Origin: Bacteroidota bacterium
GTDB lineage: Bacteria > Bacteroidota > Ignavibacteria > Ignavibacteriales > Ignavibacteriaceae
Length of the DNA: 64,000 nt
NCBI GenBank assembly: GCA_022564295.1
Contig: JADFLR010000005.1
Location: forward strand, 1-64,000
Direction: 5' to 3'
The notes beneath the pieces are model-generated. The model was not told where the DNA came from and made no database searches. It was given only the letters and a program-made list of their open reading frames with translations. Positions 6,443 through 16,506 of this stretch are shown here, in pieces. The position numbers were made by a program, and so were the translations under genes. Positions within the stretch are counted from its first letter, which is position 1. The number at the start of each line of letters is the position of its first letter.

Positions 6443-7924
6443 ATGGAAATGGATTTCAATATATTTAATTCGTTAGCAAAAGAATATAACCTAATTCCTG
6501 TTTATGAATTAATGACAGCTGATATGCTTACCCCCGTCATTGCATATTTGAAGATCAGGCAAAAAGGCAAGTATAATTTTCTTTTAGAATCTGTTGAGGG
6601 TTCGGAAAATCTTTCAAGGTATTCTTTTATTGGAAGAAATCCTGCTTATGTTTTCAGCAATAAGGGTGAATTAATTACAATTAGAAACCAAACAAAGGCA
6701 TCACAGATAAACAAAAGCATTTTTGATTTTATCAGGCAAGAGTTGAAAATTTACCGGCATCCAATTATAGATGATCTGCCCGATTTTACCGGAGGAGTTG
6801 TTGGTTATTTTGGTTATGAAAATTCTTCGCTGATTGAAAGTGTATTGAAAAAAGAGATGAAAAAAACCGATCAGCCGGATTCTATTTTTGGTTTTTACGA
6901 TACTATACTTGCATTCGATCATTTTAAACATCAAATAATACTTATAACAAATGTTAAGATTGAAAATGATACAAACCTCAAACAAGAATACGAAGCCGCA
7001 AAACAAAGACTATCCATTCTTAAAACTGAATTACAAAAGCCTTTTACTTATTCATCCGACTTTAAATTAACAAACAAACTGCAAGAAGATTTTGATCCGA
7101 CTGAGTTTTACAAGCAGGTTGAATCGGGTAAAGAACATATTTATGAGGGTGATATATTTCAGATTGTAATTTCAAAAAGATTTTCAGCAAGATTTTCAGG
7201 TGATCTTTTAAATGTTTACAGAGCTCTTAGAATTATTAATCCATCTCCCTATATGTACTTTCTCGAATTCGAAAATGATTTTTCTGTAATAGGAACTTCA
7301 CCTGAAGACCTGCTAAAAGTGAAGAATGGTGTTGCCCAGGTTCTACCGATTGCAGGAACAAGAAGACGGGGAAAAACAAATGAGGAGGATCTTGCATTAG
7401 AAAAAGATTTAATGAAAGATGAAAAAGAATTAGCCGAACACACGATGCTTGTTGACCTTGGAAGAAATGATCTTGGAAGAGTTTGTAAATACGGAACTGT
7501 GAAAGTTACTGAGAATATGAAAGTCCATCGTTACTCACACGTAATGCATATAGTATCGAAGGTTGAGGGCATTATATCTGATGATAAAGATTCAATTGAT
7601 GCACTTAAATCATGCTTCCCTGCCGGAACAGTAACCGGGGCACCGAAAATCCGTGCAATGCAACTCATAAGCAAGTATGAAAAGTCTGCCAGAAATGTTT
7701 ATGCTGGTGCGGTTGGTTATTTTGATTTCTCAGGCAATCTTGATATGTGCATCGCAATCAGAACATTGTTTGCAAAAGAAAATACAATTTATTGGCAGGC
7801 AGGTGCAGGTATAGTTGCAGACAGCAAACCAAACCTGGAAGCAAAGGAAATAAAAAATAAATCGGCAGCATTAGTTAAAGCGTTAAAATTTGCAGAGGTA
7901 TTGGATGAAAATTTTAGTAATTGA
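6443..7924 (+). CDS. trpE: Anthranilate synthase component I
   Basis: Converts chorismate, with ammonia from TrpG, to anthranilate. The LLES motif for tryptophan feedback binding is at residues 47-50, and the chorismate-binding core is present (GTSPEDLL, PIAGTRRRG, LVDLGRNDLGRV, CFPAGTVTGAPK). 493 aa is a normal length. The start at 6443 is followed by a second ATG two codons on, so 6449 is possible. First enzyme gene of the operon, placed right after the attenuator, and overlapping trpG by 20 nt. Confidence 0.97.
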   Translation: MEMDFNIFNSLAKEYNLIPVYELMTADMLTPVIAYLKIRQKGKYNFLLESVEGSENLSRYSFIGRNPAYVFSNKGELITIRNQTKASQINKSIFDFIRQELKIYRHPIIDDLPDFTGGVVGYFGYENSSLIESVLKKEMKKTDQPDSIFGFYDTILAFDHFKHQIILITNVKIENDTNLKQEYEAAKQRLSILKTELQKPFTYSSDFKLTNKLQEDFDPTEFYKQVESGKEHIYEGDIFQIVISKRFSARFSGDLLNVYRALRIINPSPYMYFLEFENDFSVIGTSPEDLLKVKNGVAQVLPIAGTRRRGKTNEEDLALEKDLMKDEKELAEHTMLVDLGRNDLGRVCKYGTVKVTENMKVHRYSHVMHIVSKVEGIISDDKDSIDALKSCFPAGTVTGAPKIRAMQLISKYEKSARNVYAGAVGYFDFSGNLDMCIAIRTLFAKENTIYWQAGAGIVADSKPNLEAKEIKNKSAALVKALKFAEVLDENFSN

Positions 7925-8471
7925 TAACTACGATTCCTTTACGTACAATCTTGTTCAGTTGTTGGGTAAAGAAGTAAGTTCGATCATCGTTAAGCGAAAT
8001 GATAAGATTACAGTTAAGGAAATCGCAAAATTAAATCCGGATAAAATACTTATTTCACCGGGACCCGGTAAACCGGAAGATTCAAATGTATCCCTGGCTT
8101 GCATAAAAGAGTTTGGAAGTAAGCTTCCTATTCTTGGAGTATGTTTAGGTCATCAGGCAATAGGAATAGCTTTTGGCGGAAAGGTAATTAAAGCGCCAAA
8201 ATTAATGCATGGTAAAACATCGCTAATGAATCATGATAAAAAAACGATATTCAAGAATATCCCGCAAAAATTTAATGCTACACGATACCACTCATTGATA
8301 ATTGATCATGATTCTTTGCCTAGTGAACTAGAAATTAGTGCTCGTACGGATGATAATGTGATAATGGGAATTAGACATAAGACATTTCCAATCGAAGGAA
8401 TTCAATTTCATCCGGAATCGATTTTAACAGATGAAGGTAAAAATATTATTAGCAACTGGGTTCAATTATGA
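7905..8471 (+). CDS. trpG: Anthranilate synthase glutamine amidotransferase component II
   Basis: Class I glutamine amidotransferase that supplies ammonia to TrpE. I start it at ATG 7905 (MKILVIDNYDSFTYN), the usual N-terminus, not at the track start 7890. The nucleophile C80 lies in GVCLGHQ, and the oxyanion region in SPGPGKPEDS; the catalytic His/Glu are in FHPESI. 188 aa, as expected for a free-standing TrpG. Its 5' end overlaps trpE by 20 nt and its stop overlaps trpD (ATGA), which points to translational coupling. Confidence 0.96.
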   Translation: MKILVIDNYDSFTYNLVQLLGKEVSSIIVKRNDKITVKEIAKLNPDKILISPGPGKPEDSNVSLACIKEFGSKLPILGVCLGHQAIGIAFGGKVIKAPKLMHGKTSLMNHDKKTIFKNIPQKFNATRYHSLIIDHDSLPSELEISARTDDNVIMGIRHKTFPIEGIQFHPESILTDEGKNIISNWVQL

Positions 8472-9487
8472 TAAAGAAAATGCTGCTAAAATTAATAGAT
8501 GGTAAAAATTTAAGTCTAGAAGAATCTACAAATGTGATGAATGAAATAATGACCGGGAAAGTGAACCCTTCTTTGCTGTCGGGAATATTAGTTGCATTAA
8601 AATCGAAAGGAGAAATAGCAGAAGAAATTGCCGGTTTTGCTTTAGCCATGAGGGAGAACAGCATCAAACTTAATAATACAGATGATAATGTAATAGATGT
8701 TTGCGGAACAGGTGGTGATAGTTCCGGAACTTTTAATATCTCAACTGCTGCAGCGTTTGTGGTTGCAGGTGCAGGAGTAAAAGTAGCAAAGCATGGCAAC
8801 AGATCGATTTCAAGTAATTGTGGAAGTGCGGATGTTTTAACCGAGCTTGGTGTGAATATTAATCTGCCTGTAGAACAATCTGCAAAAGCACTTGAAGAAA
8901 TTGGAATAACATTTTTATTTGCTCCTAAATTTCACCCGGCAATGAAACATGCAGCACATGTTAGAAGAGAATTAGGGATGAAAACCATTTTTAATTTACT
9001 TGGTCCGTTAACAAATCCTGCAGGAGTTAAAAAACAGATCATCGGAGCATACAGTGATAATACGGTGAAATTACTTTCACAGGCAGCACACTATCTTGAG
9101 TTTGATAAAGTATGTTTTTTATGTGCGGGGAATAAGTATGATGAAATTATTCTCGATCAAAAAACAAAAATGATAGAATACAACAATGATGGTTTAACCG
9201 AAACAGAAATAAGTGCTGCAACTTTCGGTTATCCGGAAGTTAGTGTAAGTGAGATTCAAGGTGGAGATGTTAAAGACAATGCTCAAATAATTTTAGAAAT
9301 ATTTAAGAACAAAAATCGCAATGGTGCATTTCACACAGTCTGTGCAAATGCTGCGGTTGCACTTTATTCAGCAGGTGTTTCCGATGACCTGAAGAAGTGC
9401 AAAAATGCTGCTGAAGAATCAATATTAACAGGTGCGGCGTACAATAAATTGAAAAGTTTGATTGAGATTGGAAATGCTGCAGAGTAA
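8468..9487 (+). CDS. trpD: Anthranilate phosphoribosyltransferase
   Basis: Transfers phosphoribose from PRPP to anthranilate. The PRPP-binding signature CGTGGDSSGTFNISTAAA and the following KHGNRSISSNCGSADVL are clear, as is HPAMKHAAHVRRELG. 339 aa, free-standing (not fused to TrpG). The start ATG overlaps the trpG stop (ATGA). Confidence 0.97.
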   Translation: MIKKMLLKLIDGKNLSLEESTNVMNEIMTGKVNPSLLSGILVALKSKGEIAEEIAGFALAMRENSIKLNNTDDNVIDVCGTGGDSSGTFNISTAAAFVVAGAGVKVAKHGNRSISSNCGSADVLTELGVNINLPVEQSAKALEEIGITFLFAPKFHPAMKHAAHVRRELGMKTIFNLLGPLTNPAGVKKQIIGAYSDNTVKLLSQAAHYLEFDKVCFLCAGNKYDEIILDQKTKMIEYNNDGLTETEISAATFGYPEVSVSEIQGGDVKDNAQIILEIFKNKNRNGAFHTVCANAAVALYSAGVSDDLKKCKNAAEESILTGAAYNKLKSLIEIGNAAE

Positions 9488-9502
9488 AATTAGAAACGCG
9501 GA

Positions 9503-10297
9503 ATGAACATTTTAAATGAAATATTAGAAGTGAAGAAAAAAGAGGTCTCCGATTTGCGAAGAAAATATTCATTATCATCTTTTACTGAAACCGAGTTTTT
9601 TGAAAAAGAGACTTTAAGCTTTTATAATTCACTTAAAGATAAATCTGAAATGTCTGTAATTGCCGAAATAAAAAAAGCAAGTCCGTCTAAGGGAACAATA
9701 AAAGAAGATTTTGATCACATAGCAATTGCTAAAACATATTTTCATAATGGTGCAAATGCTGTTTCTGTGCTTACCGATGAAAATTTTTTTAAAGGTAAGC
9801 TTGATTATTTAAAAGACATTGCAAGTTTTAAAAGTCTTCCGCTATTAAGAAAAGATTTTATAATTGATGATTATCAAATTTTTCAATCAAAAGCATTTGG
9901 TGCAGATTTTATTTTACTGATAAGTGAAATTCTTTCAAAAAATCAGATAGCCGAATTAACTCATGCCGCCTATGAAATTGGATTGGAAGTTTTGCTGGAA
10001 CTACATTCGGAAGGACAGTTGAATAAAATTGATTTTAATCTTAACAAACTGGTTGGTATTAATAACAGAAACTTAAACGATTTTTCTGTTGACTTAAATA
10101 CCTGTATCAATATTTCTCACTATCTGCCTGAAGGTGTAATGGTTGTTGCAGAATCCGGTATAAACAAAAAATCAGATGTTCAATTACTTAATAAAAGTAA
10201 CATCGATGCAATTCTTGTCGGAGAATATTTAATGCGCAGTGAAAATATTGATGCTGCCTTAGTGCAATTAAAAAAGTGGTGCCGAAATGAAAATTAA
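9503..10297 (+). CDS. trpC: Indole-3-glycerol phosphate synthase
   Basis: Ring closure of CdRP to indole-3-glycerol phosphate by a (beta/alpha)8 barrel. Motifs seen: IAEIKKASPSKG (residues 53-64), LRKDFIIDDYQI, LLELHSE, GINNRNL and VVAESGI, with the catalytic Lys and Glu residues in place. 264 aa is typical. 15 nt downstream of trpD; its end overlaps trpF by 11 nt. Confidence 0.96.
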   Translation: MNILNEILEVKKKEVSDLRRKYSLSSFTETEFFEKETLSFYNSLKDKSEMSVIAEIKKASPSKGTIKEDFDHIAIAKTYFHNGANAVSVLTDENFFKGKLDYLKDIASFKSLPLLRKDFIIDDYQIFQSKAFGADFILLISEILSKNQIAELTHAAYEIGLEVLLELHSEGQLNKIDFNLNKLVGINNRNLNDFSVDLNTCINISHYLPEGVMVVAESGINKKSDVQLLNKSNIDAILVGEYLMRSENIDAALVQLKKWCRNEN

Positions 10298-10901
10298 GAT
10301 TTGCGGTATTACGAATATAGAAGACGCTTTGGCTGCTGAATCCTTTGGAGCCGATGCTGTGGGTTTCATCTTTTATAAAAAAAGTAATAGATATGTTTCA
10401 CCAGAGCAAGTAGAGCATATTATAAAAACTTTATCGCCTTTTACAACAAAGGTTGGTGTTTTTGTTAACGAAACTTTTGAGATAATTAATAAAATATCCA
10501 AACAAACAGGGATTAATGTTGTGCAGCTTCACGGAGATGAAAATTTGCATATTATGAAAAGTATTTTGCTACCTGTCATAAAAACTTTTCGGGTTGATGA
10601 TAACTTTGATTACAATAAGTTAAATCAATATCAGGAATATTCAATATTGCTCGATGCTTATTCCGAAAAAAATTACGGTGGAACCGGTAATAAATTAAAC
10701 TGGGAGAAAATCCCTTTTAAAATAAAAAATAAAATTATTCTTGCGGGTGGAATTTCATCAGATAATATTGAAATCATTTATAAAAATATAAATCCGGCAG
10801 CAGTCGATCTTTCTTCTTCCCTGGAAAAAACGCCTGGCAAGAAAGATAAAAAGAAGATGGAAAAGTTTTTTAACAAAGTAAACTTAATAAGGAGACAGTA
10901 A
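10287..10901 (+). CDS. trpF: Phosphoribosylanthranilate isomerase
   Basis: Amadori rearrangement of PRA to CdRP. The N-terminal KICGITN holds the conserved catalytic Cys (C6), DAVGFIFYKKSNRYV and VQLHGDE follow, and LLDAYS carries the catalytic Asp. 204 aa, separate from TrpC as in most non-enteric bacteria. Overlaps both neighbours (11 nt with trpC; TAATG with the DAHP synthase gene). Confidence 0.96.
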   Translation: MKIKICGITNIEDALAAESFGADAVGFIFYKKSNRYVSPEQVEHIIKTLSPFTTKVGVFVNETFEIINKISKQTGINVVQLHGDENLHIMKSILLPVIKTFRVDDNFDYNKLNQYQEYSILLDAYSEKNYGGTGNKLNWEKIPFKIKNKIILAGGISSDNIEIIYKNINPAAVDLSSSLEKTPGKKDKKKMEKFFNKVNLIRRQ

Positions 10902-11941
10902 TGCTGATATTAATGGATCTTAATGCTCCAAGAGAACACATTGAGAAAGTAAAAAAGAAAATCGTTGCTAAGGAATGCACACCGCACGAAATTCCCGGCT
11001 CACGTAAGCTTGCGATCGGTATAACAGGACCTTCGGGTAATCTTTCCATTGAAGATTTTTTAGGAATGGATTCTGTTGATGAAGTACTTCGTGTATCAAA
11101 ACCGTACAAACTGGTTGGCAGAGAAATGAAACCTGATGATACGGTAATTGATTTTGAGAATGCTTCAATCGGTGGAGAGAAACTTACAATTATTGCCGGA
11201 CCATGTTCTGTTGAAAGCAAGGATCAGATATTTGAAGTTGCCGGCTCACTTAAAGAACTGGGAATAAAATTTTTACGTGCCGGAGCATATAAACCTCGTT
11301 CAAGTCCGTACTCTTTTCAGGGATTGAAGGAAAAAGGCATCGAATATCTTGCAGATGTTAAGAGGGAACTTGGAATGAAAATCGTTACTGAAGCAAAAGA
11401 CACACACACATTACCTTTGATAGCTGAAGTTGCTGATATAGTGCAGATTGGTGCGAGAAACATGCAAAATTTTTCACTCCTTGAAGAAGCGGGAAAGATC
11501 AAAAATCCCATCCTTTTAAAAAGAGGTTTGGCTGCAAAGATGGAAGATTTATTAATGAGCGCCGAATATATTCTATCTCAAGGAAACTACAATGTTATTC
11601 TTTGTGAAAGAGGAATACGAACCTTTGAAACCCATACACGAAACACACTTGATTTAAATATTGTTCCTGTAATAAAAAAACATTCTCATCTTCCAATTAT
11701 AGTTGATCCTTCACACGGTGTTGGCATCTGGGATAAAGTAACTCCGATGGCAATGGCTGCCGTGGCTTGCGGTGCCGATGGTTTAATGATTGAAGTACAC
11801 TCGCATCCTGAGGAAGCTCTTTCTGATGGGTTTCAATCTTTAACGATCAAGAATTTTAAGAATCTCTTAGAGAAAATCGAAAAGATTGCTTCGGTAGTAG
11901 ATAAAAGGATAGACAATGAAGAAATCCAGATCAGCAATTGA
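10901..11941 (+). CDS. aroF: 3-deoxy-7-phosphoheptulonate synthase (type I-beta, N-terminal ferredoxin-like domain)
   Basis: First step of the shikimate pathway, PEP plus erythrose-4-phosphate to DAHP. Residues 1-~75 are a regulatory ferredoxin-like domain as in Thermotoga AroF; the barrel follows with [41 protein letters not shown] and VDPSHGVG. 346 aa. In Thermotoga the FL domain mediates inhibition by Tyr/Phe. Here the gene sits inside the trp operon, so its expression should follow Trp attenuation. The TAATG junction with trpF and the 26-nt overlap with trpB argue for coupled translation. Confidence 0.94.
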   Translation: MLILMDLNAPREHIEKVKKKIVAKECTPHEIPGSRKLAIGITGPSGNLSIEDFLGMDSVDEVLRVSKPYKLVGREMKPDDTVIDFENASIGGEKLTIIAGPCSVESKDQIFEVAGSLKELGIKFLRAGAYKPRSSPYSFQGLKEKGIEYLADVKRELGMKIVTEAKDTHTLPLIAEVADIVQIGARNMQNFSLLEEAGKIKNPILLKRGLAAKMEDLLMSAEYILSQGNYNVILCERGIRTFETHTRNTLDLNIVPVIKKHSHLPIIVDPSHGVGIWDKVTPMAMAAVACGADGLMIEVHSHPEEALSDGFQSLTIKNFKNLLEKIEKIASVVDKRIDNEEIQISN

Positions 11942-13124
11942 AATGCCTGATAGCAGAGGAAAGTTCGGAAAGTATGGTGGAAAATTTGTTCCTGAAACTT
12001 TAATCGCTCCGTTAAAGGAACTTGAATCAACTTACTTATTGATGAAGAAGGATAAACAGTTCAAGAAAGAGTTGATGCAGCTTCATAAAGAATATTCGGG
12101 AAGACCGACTCCACTTACTTTTGCAGATAAATTAACTTCATATTACGGCAAAGGAAAAATTTATCTTAAACGTGAAGATCTTTGTCATACGGGCGCGCAC
12201 AAAATCAACAATACTCTCGGTCAAATTCTGCTCGCAAAAAAATTGGGTAAAACAAGAATAATAGCTGAAACAGGTGCAGGACAGCATGGTGTGGCGACTG
12301 CTACGGTGTGCGCTAAATTTGATTTGGATTGTGTTATTTACATGGGCGAAATTGATATGAAAAGGCAGGAACCAAACGTCTTCCGAATGAAGCTTTTGGG
12401 AGCTGAAGTTGTTAGTGTGAAATCCGGCAGTCAAACATTAAAAGATGCTACAAATGAAGCAATAAGAGATTGGGTAACAAACGTAACAGATACACATTAC
12501 ATAATCGGTTCTGTTGTCGGTCCTCATCCTTATCCAATGATGGTAAGAGATTTTCAGTCTATAATTGGATTGGAAACCAAAAAACAAATTATTGAAAAAG
12601 AAAATAAAGAACCTGATTACATTATTGCCTGCGTTGGCGGCGGAAGTAATGCAATAGGAATTTTTTATCCTTTCATTAATGGTAAGGTTAAACTAATTGG
12701 TGTGGAAGCTGCTGGTTACGGTTTGGATTCAAACAAACATTGCGCGACTTTAACTCTTGGCAGAGTAGGAATTTTTCATGGGATGAAAACATGTCTTCTT
12801 CAAACAGATGATGGGCAGATTTCCGAAGTTCATTCAATTTCCGCAGGACTCGATTACCCTGGCGTTGGACCTGAACATAGTTACTTAAAAGATAATTTTT
12901 TAGTTGAATACGATTCCATAACAGATGACGAAGCATTAAGTGCGGTAAAACTTCTTGCACAAACTGAAGGAATAATTCCAGCATTAGAAACCGCTCATGC
13001 TATAGCATACCTCGAAAAACTTTTACCTAAAACTAGTAAAGATGAAATTATTGTTTTAAATGTAAGCGGAAGGGGTGATAAAGATCTTTCAATTATAATG
13101 GATTCATACGGGGATAAAATTTGA
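11916..13124 (+). CDS. trpB: Tryptophan synthase beta chain
   Basis: PLP enzyme joining indole and serine to tryptophan. PLP Lys96 is in [15 protein letters not shown], the phosphate loop in [10 protein letters not shown], and [12 protein letters not shown] and [13 protein letters not shown] are conserved. 402 aa, TrpB1 type. The start at 11916 has AAAGGATAG upstream; the next ATG (11943) has no such site. The 5' end overlaps the DAHP synthase gene by 26 nt and the stop overlaps trpA. Confidence 0.97.
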   Translation: MKKSRSAIEMPDSRGKFGKYGGKFVPETLIAPLKELESTYLLMKKDKQFKKELMQLHKEYSGRPTPLTFADKLTSYYGKGKIYLKREDLCHTGAHKINNTLGQILLAKKLGKTRIIAETGAGQHGVATATVCAKFDLDCVIYMGEIDMKRQEPNVFRMKLLGAEVVSVKSGSQTLKDATNEAIRDWVTNVTDTHYIIGSVVGPHPYPMMVRDFQSIIGLETKKQIIEKENKEPDYIIACVGGGSNAIGIFYPFINGKVKLIGVEAAGYGLDSNKHCATLTLGRVGIFHGMKTCLLQTDDGQISEVHSISAGLDYPGVGPEHSYLKDNFLVEYDSITDDEALSAVKLLAQTEGIIPALETAHAIAYLEKLLPKTSKDEIIVLNVSGRGDKDLSIIMDSYGDKI

Positions 13125-13912
13125 AATCAAAAATTTCGAAATATATTGAGGATAAAAATACGAAGGGAGAAAAAATCCTTTCGGTTTTTTTAACTTCCGG
13201 TTTCCCCGAAAAGGATCATTTTGTTGAACTTGCACTAAATGTTTTAGCTGCCGGTGCGGATATGCTTGAGATCGGTTTTCCATTTAGCGATCCCATAGCA
13301 GACGGACCAATTATTCAACAGTCATCACAAACAGCTTTGAGCAATGGAATTGATCTCCTTAAAACATTGAAGTACGTTAAAGAGATTAACGAGCATACTG
13401 ATAAACCAATTATTCTTATGGGATATGCTAATCCTTTATTGAGTTACGGCTTAGAAAAGTTCGCAGATGATTCGAAGAGAATTGGAGTTGATGGATTGAT
13501 TGTTCCCGATATTCCGCTGGATGAATATGATAACTTTTTCACATCCAAATTTGATGGGACAGATATAATTCTTTTAATCACTCCTACCACACCAATCGGA
13601 AGAATAAAAATGATCGATGATAAAAGCTCGGGATTTGTTTATTGTGTAAGTGTTATTGGCATTACAGGCGCCCTAAAAACAACAGATACAGATAATCTTC
13701 AATTTATAAAAAATGCTTATGAACAATGCACAAACAACAGAGTTCTTGTTGGTTTTGGAATTTCATCCGTTGAAGATGTAAAATATTATAAGCCGCATTG
13801 TGACGGTGTAATTGTAGGCAGCGCTGTTATTAAATCACTAATGAATGATAATAGCAAATATCAGAAAACATTAGAGTTGGTTCGTAATTTGAAAAGTGGT
13901 TTGATAAATTAG
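13121..13912 (+). CDS. trpA: Tryptophan synthase alpha chain
   Basis: Cleaves indole-3-glycerol phosphate to indole and G3P; partner of TrpB. Catalytic Glu50 and Asp61 lie in [22 protein letters not shown] is the phosphate-binding loop. 263 aa. The start codon is TTG, embedded in the trpB stop (TTGA); no ATG or GTG would keep the N-terminus, so the TTG is probably real and depends on coupling. Last gene of the operon; no clear terminator follows. Confidence 0.96.
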   Translation: MKSKISKYIEDKNTKGEKILSVFLTSGFPEKDHFVELALNVLAAGADMLEIGFPFSDPIADGPIIQQSSQTALSNGIDLLKTLKYVKEINEHTDKPIILMGYANPLLSYGLEKFADDSKRIGVDGLIVPDIPLDEYDNFFTSKFDGTDIILLITPTTPIGRIKMIDDKSSGFVYCVSVIGITGALKTTDTDNLQFIKNAYEQCTNNRVLVGFGISSVEDVKYYKPHCDGVIVGSAVIKSLMNDNSKYQKTLELVRNLKSGLIN

Positions 13913-14020
13913 TTCTATATTTTTAGTAATGAAAAAGATATTGTCATTCAGCAGGAATCTTCTTATTTAACTTGAATAACCAAATAATTTAGTAACTCAT
14001 ACTACGTCAAAGTTGTTTTT

Positions 14021-14149
14021 GAATTGCCATGCCCTTTAGGGCGTGGATTAAAAATACCTTAAATTTCTGGTCTTTAGTCTAAAACAGTGTGGGCTAAAGC
14101 CCAGAGTTAGTAGTTTCTCCAGCCACGACTTAAAAGTCGTGGCAATTCA
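14021..14149. repeat. 129-bp element with terminal inverted repeats
   Basis: GAATTGCCATG at the left and CGTGGCAATTC at the right are inverted copies (one mismatch). Inside are three more palindromes: CATGCCC/GGGCGTG, GGGCTAAAGCCC and CCACGACTT/AAGTCGTGG. It looks like a MITE- or REP-like unit. Its right end supplies the stop codon of the RidA-like gene. Confidence 0.65.
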
Positions 14150-14602
14150 CTTCACCTTAACGATTATCTCAACTTCTACAGCAGAATCAGCAGGCAATTC
14201 ATTCACACCAACAGCACTGCGAACATGCTTACCTGATTCTCCAAATATTTTCCCCAAAAACTCTGATGCACCGTTCGCAACTTTGGGTTGATCTGTGAAC
14301 CCATCGGCGCTGTTCACAAAAACTGTTACTTTCACAATTTGCTCTATCTTGTTCAAATCACCTATTTCACTTTTTATGGAACTTAATCCATTCAGTGCAC
14401 ATAATTCTGCAGCCTTTTGCCCTTCTTCAATTGTAAGGTCAAATCCTATCTTTCCGCTGTACATTAACTCTCCGTCTGCAAACGGAACCTGACCAGAGGT
14501 ATAAACATAATCACCTGTTCGGATTGCAGGAATGTATGCTGCAAGAGGTTTCGGAGTTTCCGGAAGTGTAAAGCCAAATTCTTTCATTTTTTCTTCTACC
14601 AT
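14147..14602 (-). CDS. RidA/YjgF/YER057c family protein
   Basis: 151 aa of the longer YjgF subgroup (PKPLAAYIPAIRTGDYVYTSGQVPF at the start). The conserved Arg for substrate carboxylate is present in KHVRSAVGVNELP, and the C-terminus ends VEVEIIVKVK. RidA proteins hydrolyse reactive enamine/imine intermediates from PLP enzymes; this subgroup is less well defined, so the activity is only likely. The stop codon lies inside the end of the 129-bp inverted-repeat element, suggesting that element insertion fixed the present C-terminus. Convergent with trpA. Confidence 0.85.
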   Translation of the reverse strand: MVEEKMKEFGFTLPETPKPLAAYIPAIRTGDYVYTSGQVPFADGELMYSGKIGFDLTIEEGQKAAELCALNGLSSIKSEIGDLNKIEQIVKVTVFVNSADGFTDQPKVANGASEFLGKIFGESGKHVRSAVGVNELPADSAVEVEIIVKVK

Positions 14603-14691
14603 TTTGTTACCTAAAAAATTAATATTAAACTGTTTTTATATAAATTTGCACACAATTTAAAATAATTATGTACCGTAAAGGAAATTGATAA

Positions 14692-15456
14692 ATGACTGAA
14701 TCTAAATTTAATGAATTCGTTCAGATAGTAAAAAGACTTAGAAAAGAATGTCCATGGGATAAAGAACAAACAAATGATTCAATTAAGGCAGCAACAATAG
14801 AGGAAGCGTATGAAGTTGTTGATGCCATTGATAATAAAGATTACGATGAATTAAGAAAAGAACTCGGCGATCTTTTACTGCACGTAGTTTTTCATACGGT
14901 AATTGCAGAAGAATCAAATCATTTTAAGATTGATGATGTAATAGACTCTATTCAAGAAAAACTTATACGGCGCCATCCTCATGTTTTTGGAGATACAAAG
15001 GTTTCAGGTTCGAGTGAAATATTAAAAAACTGGGAGGAGATAAAACTAAGCGAAGGAAGAGCGAATCTTCTGGATGGTATGCCTCCCTTACTTCCTGCAT
15101 TGCAGCGGGCACATCGCATACAGGAAAAGGTTTCTAAAGTTGGTTTCGATTGGGAAAAGAAAGAAGATGTTTGGAAAAAAGTGATTGAAGAAATTGAAGA
15201 GATGCATCAATCGGAAAAAGATGGTACTCATGATGAACTTGAGAGTGAAATTGGTGATGTGTTTTTTGCTCTTGTAAACTATGCGAGATTTTTAGGAGTA
15301 AATCCTGAAAACGCTTTAAGGAAAACAAATAAAAAGTTTATAAAAAGGTTTGGCTATGTTGAAAAGAAGATAACGGAATCGGGAAGAAAATTATCTGAAT
15401 CTACACTTGAGGAAATGGATAAATATTGGGAAGAAAGTAAAAATATTGTTGATTGA
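14692..15456 (+). CDS. mazG: Nucleoside triphosphate pyrophosphohydrolase MazG
   Basis: Hydrolyses NTPs and damaged dNTPs to NMP plus PPi. Two tandem MazG domains: RLRKECPWDKEQTNDS and EEAYEVVDAI...ELGDLLLHVVFH in the first, EIEEMHQ...ELESEIGDVFFALVN in the second, with the EExxE/ExxD metal residues of both. 254 aa is normal. Start preceded by GGAAA. Its TGA is immediately followed by the phoH stop on the other strand (zero-gap convergence). Confidence 0.95.
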   Translation: MTESKFNEFVQIVKRLRKECPWDKEQTNDSIKAATIEEAYEVVDAIDNKDYDELRKELGDLLLHVVFHTVIAEESNHFKIDDVIDSIQEKLIRRHPHVFGDTKVSGSSEILKNWEEIKLSEGRANLLDGMPPLLPALQRAHRIQEKVSKVGFDWEKKEDVWKKVIEEIEEMHQSEKDGTHDELESEIGDVFFALVNYARFLGVNPENALRKTNKKFIKRFGYVEKKITESGRKLSESTLEEMDKYWEESKNIVD

Positions 15457-16416
15457 TTATTTATTATTTCCGTTGAATTTATCATAAGCATCAATTATAT
15501 CTTTAACTAACCTGTGCCGCACTACATCAGAACGATCGAAATAAACAAAGGAGACACCTTTTATATTCGATAAAATATCGCGTGCCTGTACCAGCCCGCT
15601 TACCTGCTTTGGCGGAAGGTCTATCTGCGTAATATCGCCGGTTACAATCGCTCTTGAATTAGCTCCCAATCTTGTGAGAAACATCTTCATTTGCATAGCC
15701 GTTGCATTCTGAGCTTCATCAAGAATAACAAAAGCATTGTTCAATGTTCTTCCTCTCATATATGCAAGCGGAACAATTTCTATAATCCCTTTTTCAAGGT
15801 AAGAACGTAGTTTTTCGGAGGGAAGCATATCGTCCAGTGCATCGTAAAGAGGTTTAAGGTAAGGATCGATTTTTTCTCTGAAATCGCCGGGAAGAAAACC
15901 AAGACTCTCTCCTGCTTCCACAGCAGGGCGTGCCAGAATGATCCTTTTTACTAATCCTTTTTTTAACGAGGATATTGCGAGAGCAACTGCCAGGTATGTT
16001 TTGCCGGTTCCTGCAGGACCTATTGCAAAACAGATATCGTTTTTGGTTGCTGCCTCAACATATTTTCTTTGTCCGGAAGTTCTTGCTTTAATTACATCGT
16101 GCTTGGTGTATAACACAATTGAATCATATTCCTGCTCATCAATTATTACCTTCCCCTCAATAGTTAAATTCAAGATGGTTACGACATCATCCCCTGTTAA
16201 CTTGCCGCTTGTGTTAAGCACGTAAGCCATTTCTTTAAAGATTTTCTCTATCCCTTCAACTTCTTCAATCACTCCCTTTATAAAAACATTTTCACCGCGA
16301 ACAGTTATCGAAGCGTTGAATCTATCCTCAACAATTTTGAGATTGGAATCATTCATTCCCAATAATGAGAGCATATCAACATTATCTAATACTATTTTTT
16401 TTTCTACTGCCGTCAT
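15457..16416 (-). CDS. phoH: PhoH-like P-loop ATPase
   Basis: 319 aa. An N-terminal KH-like segment (residues ~25-90) is followed by a P-loop NTPase with Walker A GPAGTGKT (133-140) and Walker B/DEAQ box (VILDEAQNAT), then LGANSRAIVTGDITQIDLP. PhoH proteins are RNA-linked ATPases, in many bacteria found next to ybeY; here ybeY is not adjacent. Gene symbol follows family use. Confidence 0.93.
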   Translation of the reverse strand: MTAVEKKIVLDNVDMLSLLGMNDSNLKIVEDRFNASITVRGENVFIKGVIEEVEGIEKIFKEMAYVLNTSGKLTGDDVVTILNLTIEGKVIIDEQEYDSIVLYTKHDVIKARTSGQRKYVEAATKNDICFAIGPAGTGKTYLAVALAISSLKKGLVKRIILARPAVEAGESLGFLPGDFREKIDPYLKPLYDALDDMLPSEKLRSYLEKGIIEIVPLAYMRGRTLNNAFVILDEAQNATAMQMKMFLTRLGANSRAIVTGDITQIDLPPKQVSGLVQARDILSNIKGVSFVYFDRSDVVRHRLVKDIIDAYDKFNGNNK

Positions 16417-16439
16417 TTGTAGTTCGGGTTTAAATAAAA

Positions 16440-16469
16440 AAACCCTTATCAGAATACTGACAAGGGTTT
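16440..16469 (-). terminator. Intrinsic terminator after the LysM gene
   Basis: On the minus strand AAACCCTTGTCAG pairs with CTGATAAGGGTTT over a 4-nt loop and is followed by a T-run. It separates the LysM gene from phoH. Confidence 0.85.
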
Positions 16470-16506
16470 CTTCTTAAATTTATATTTAACCAAAGCTAAA
16501 AGAATT

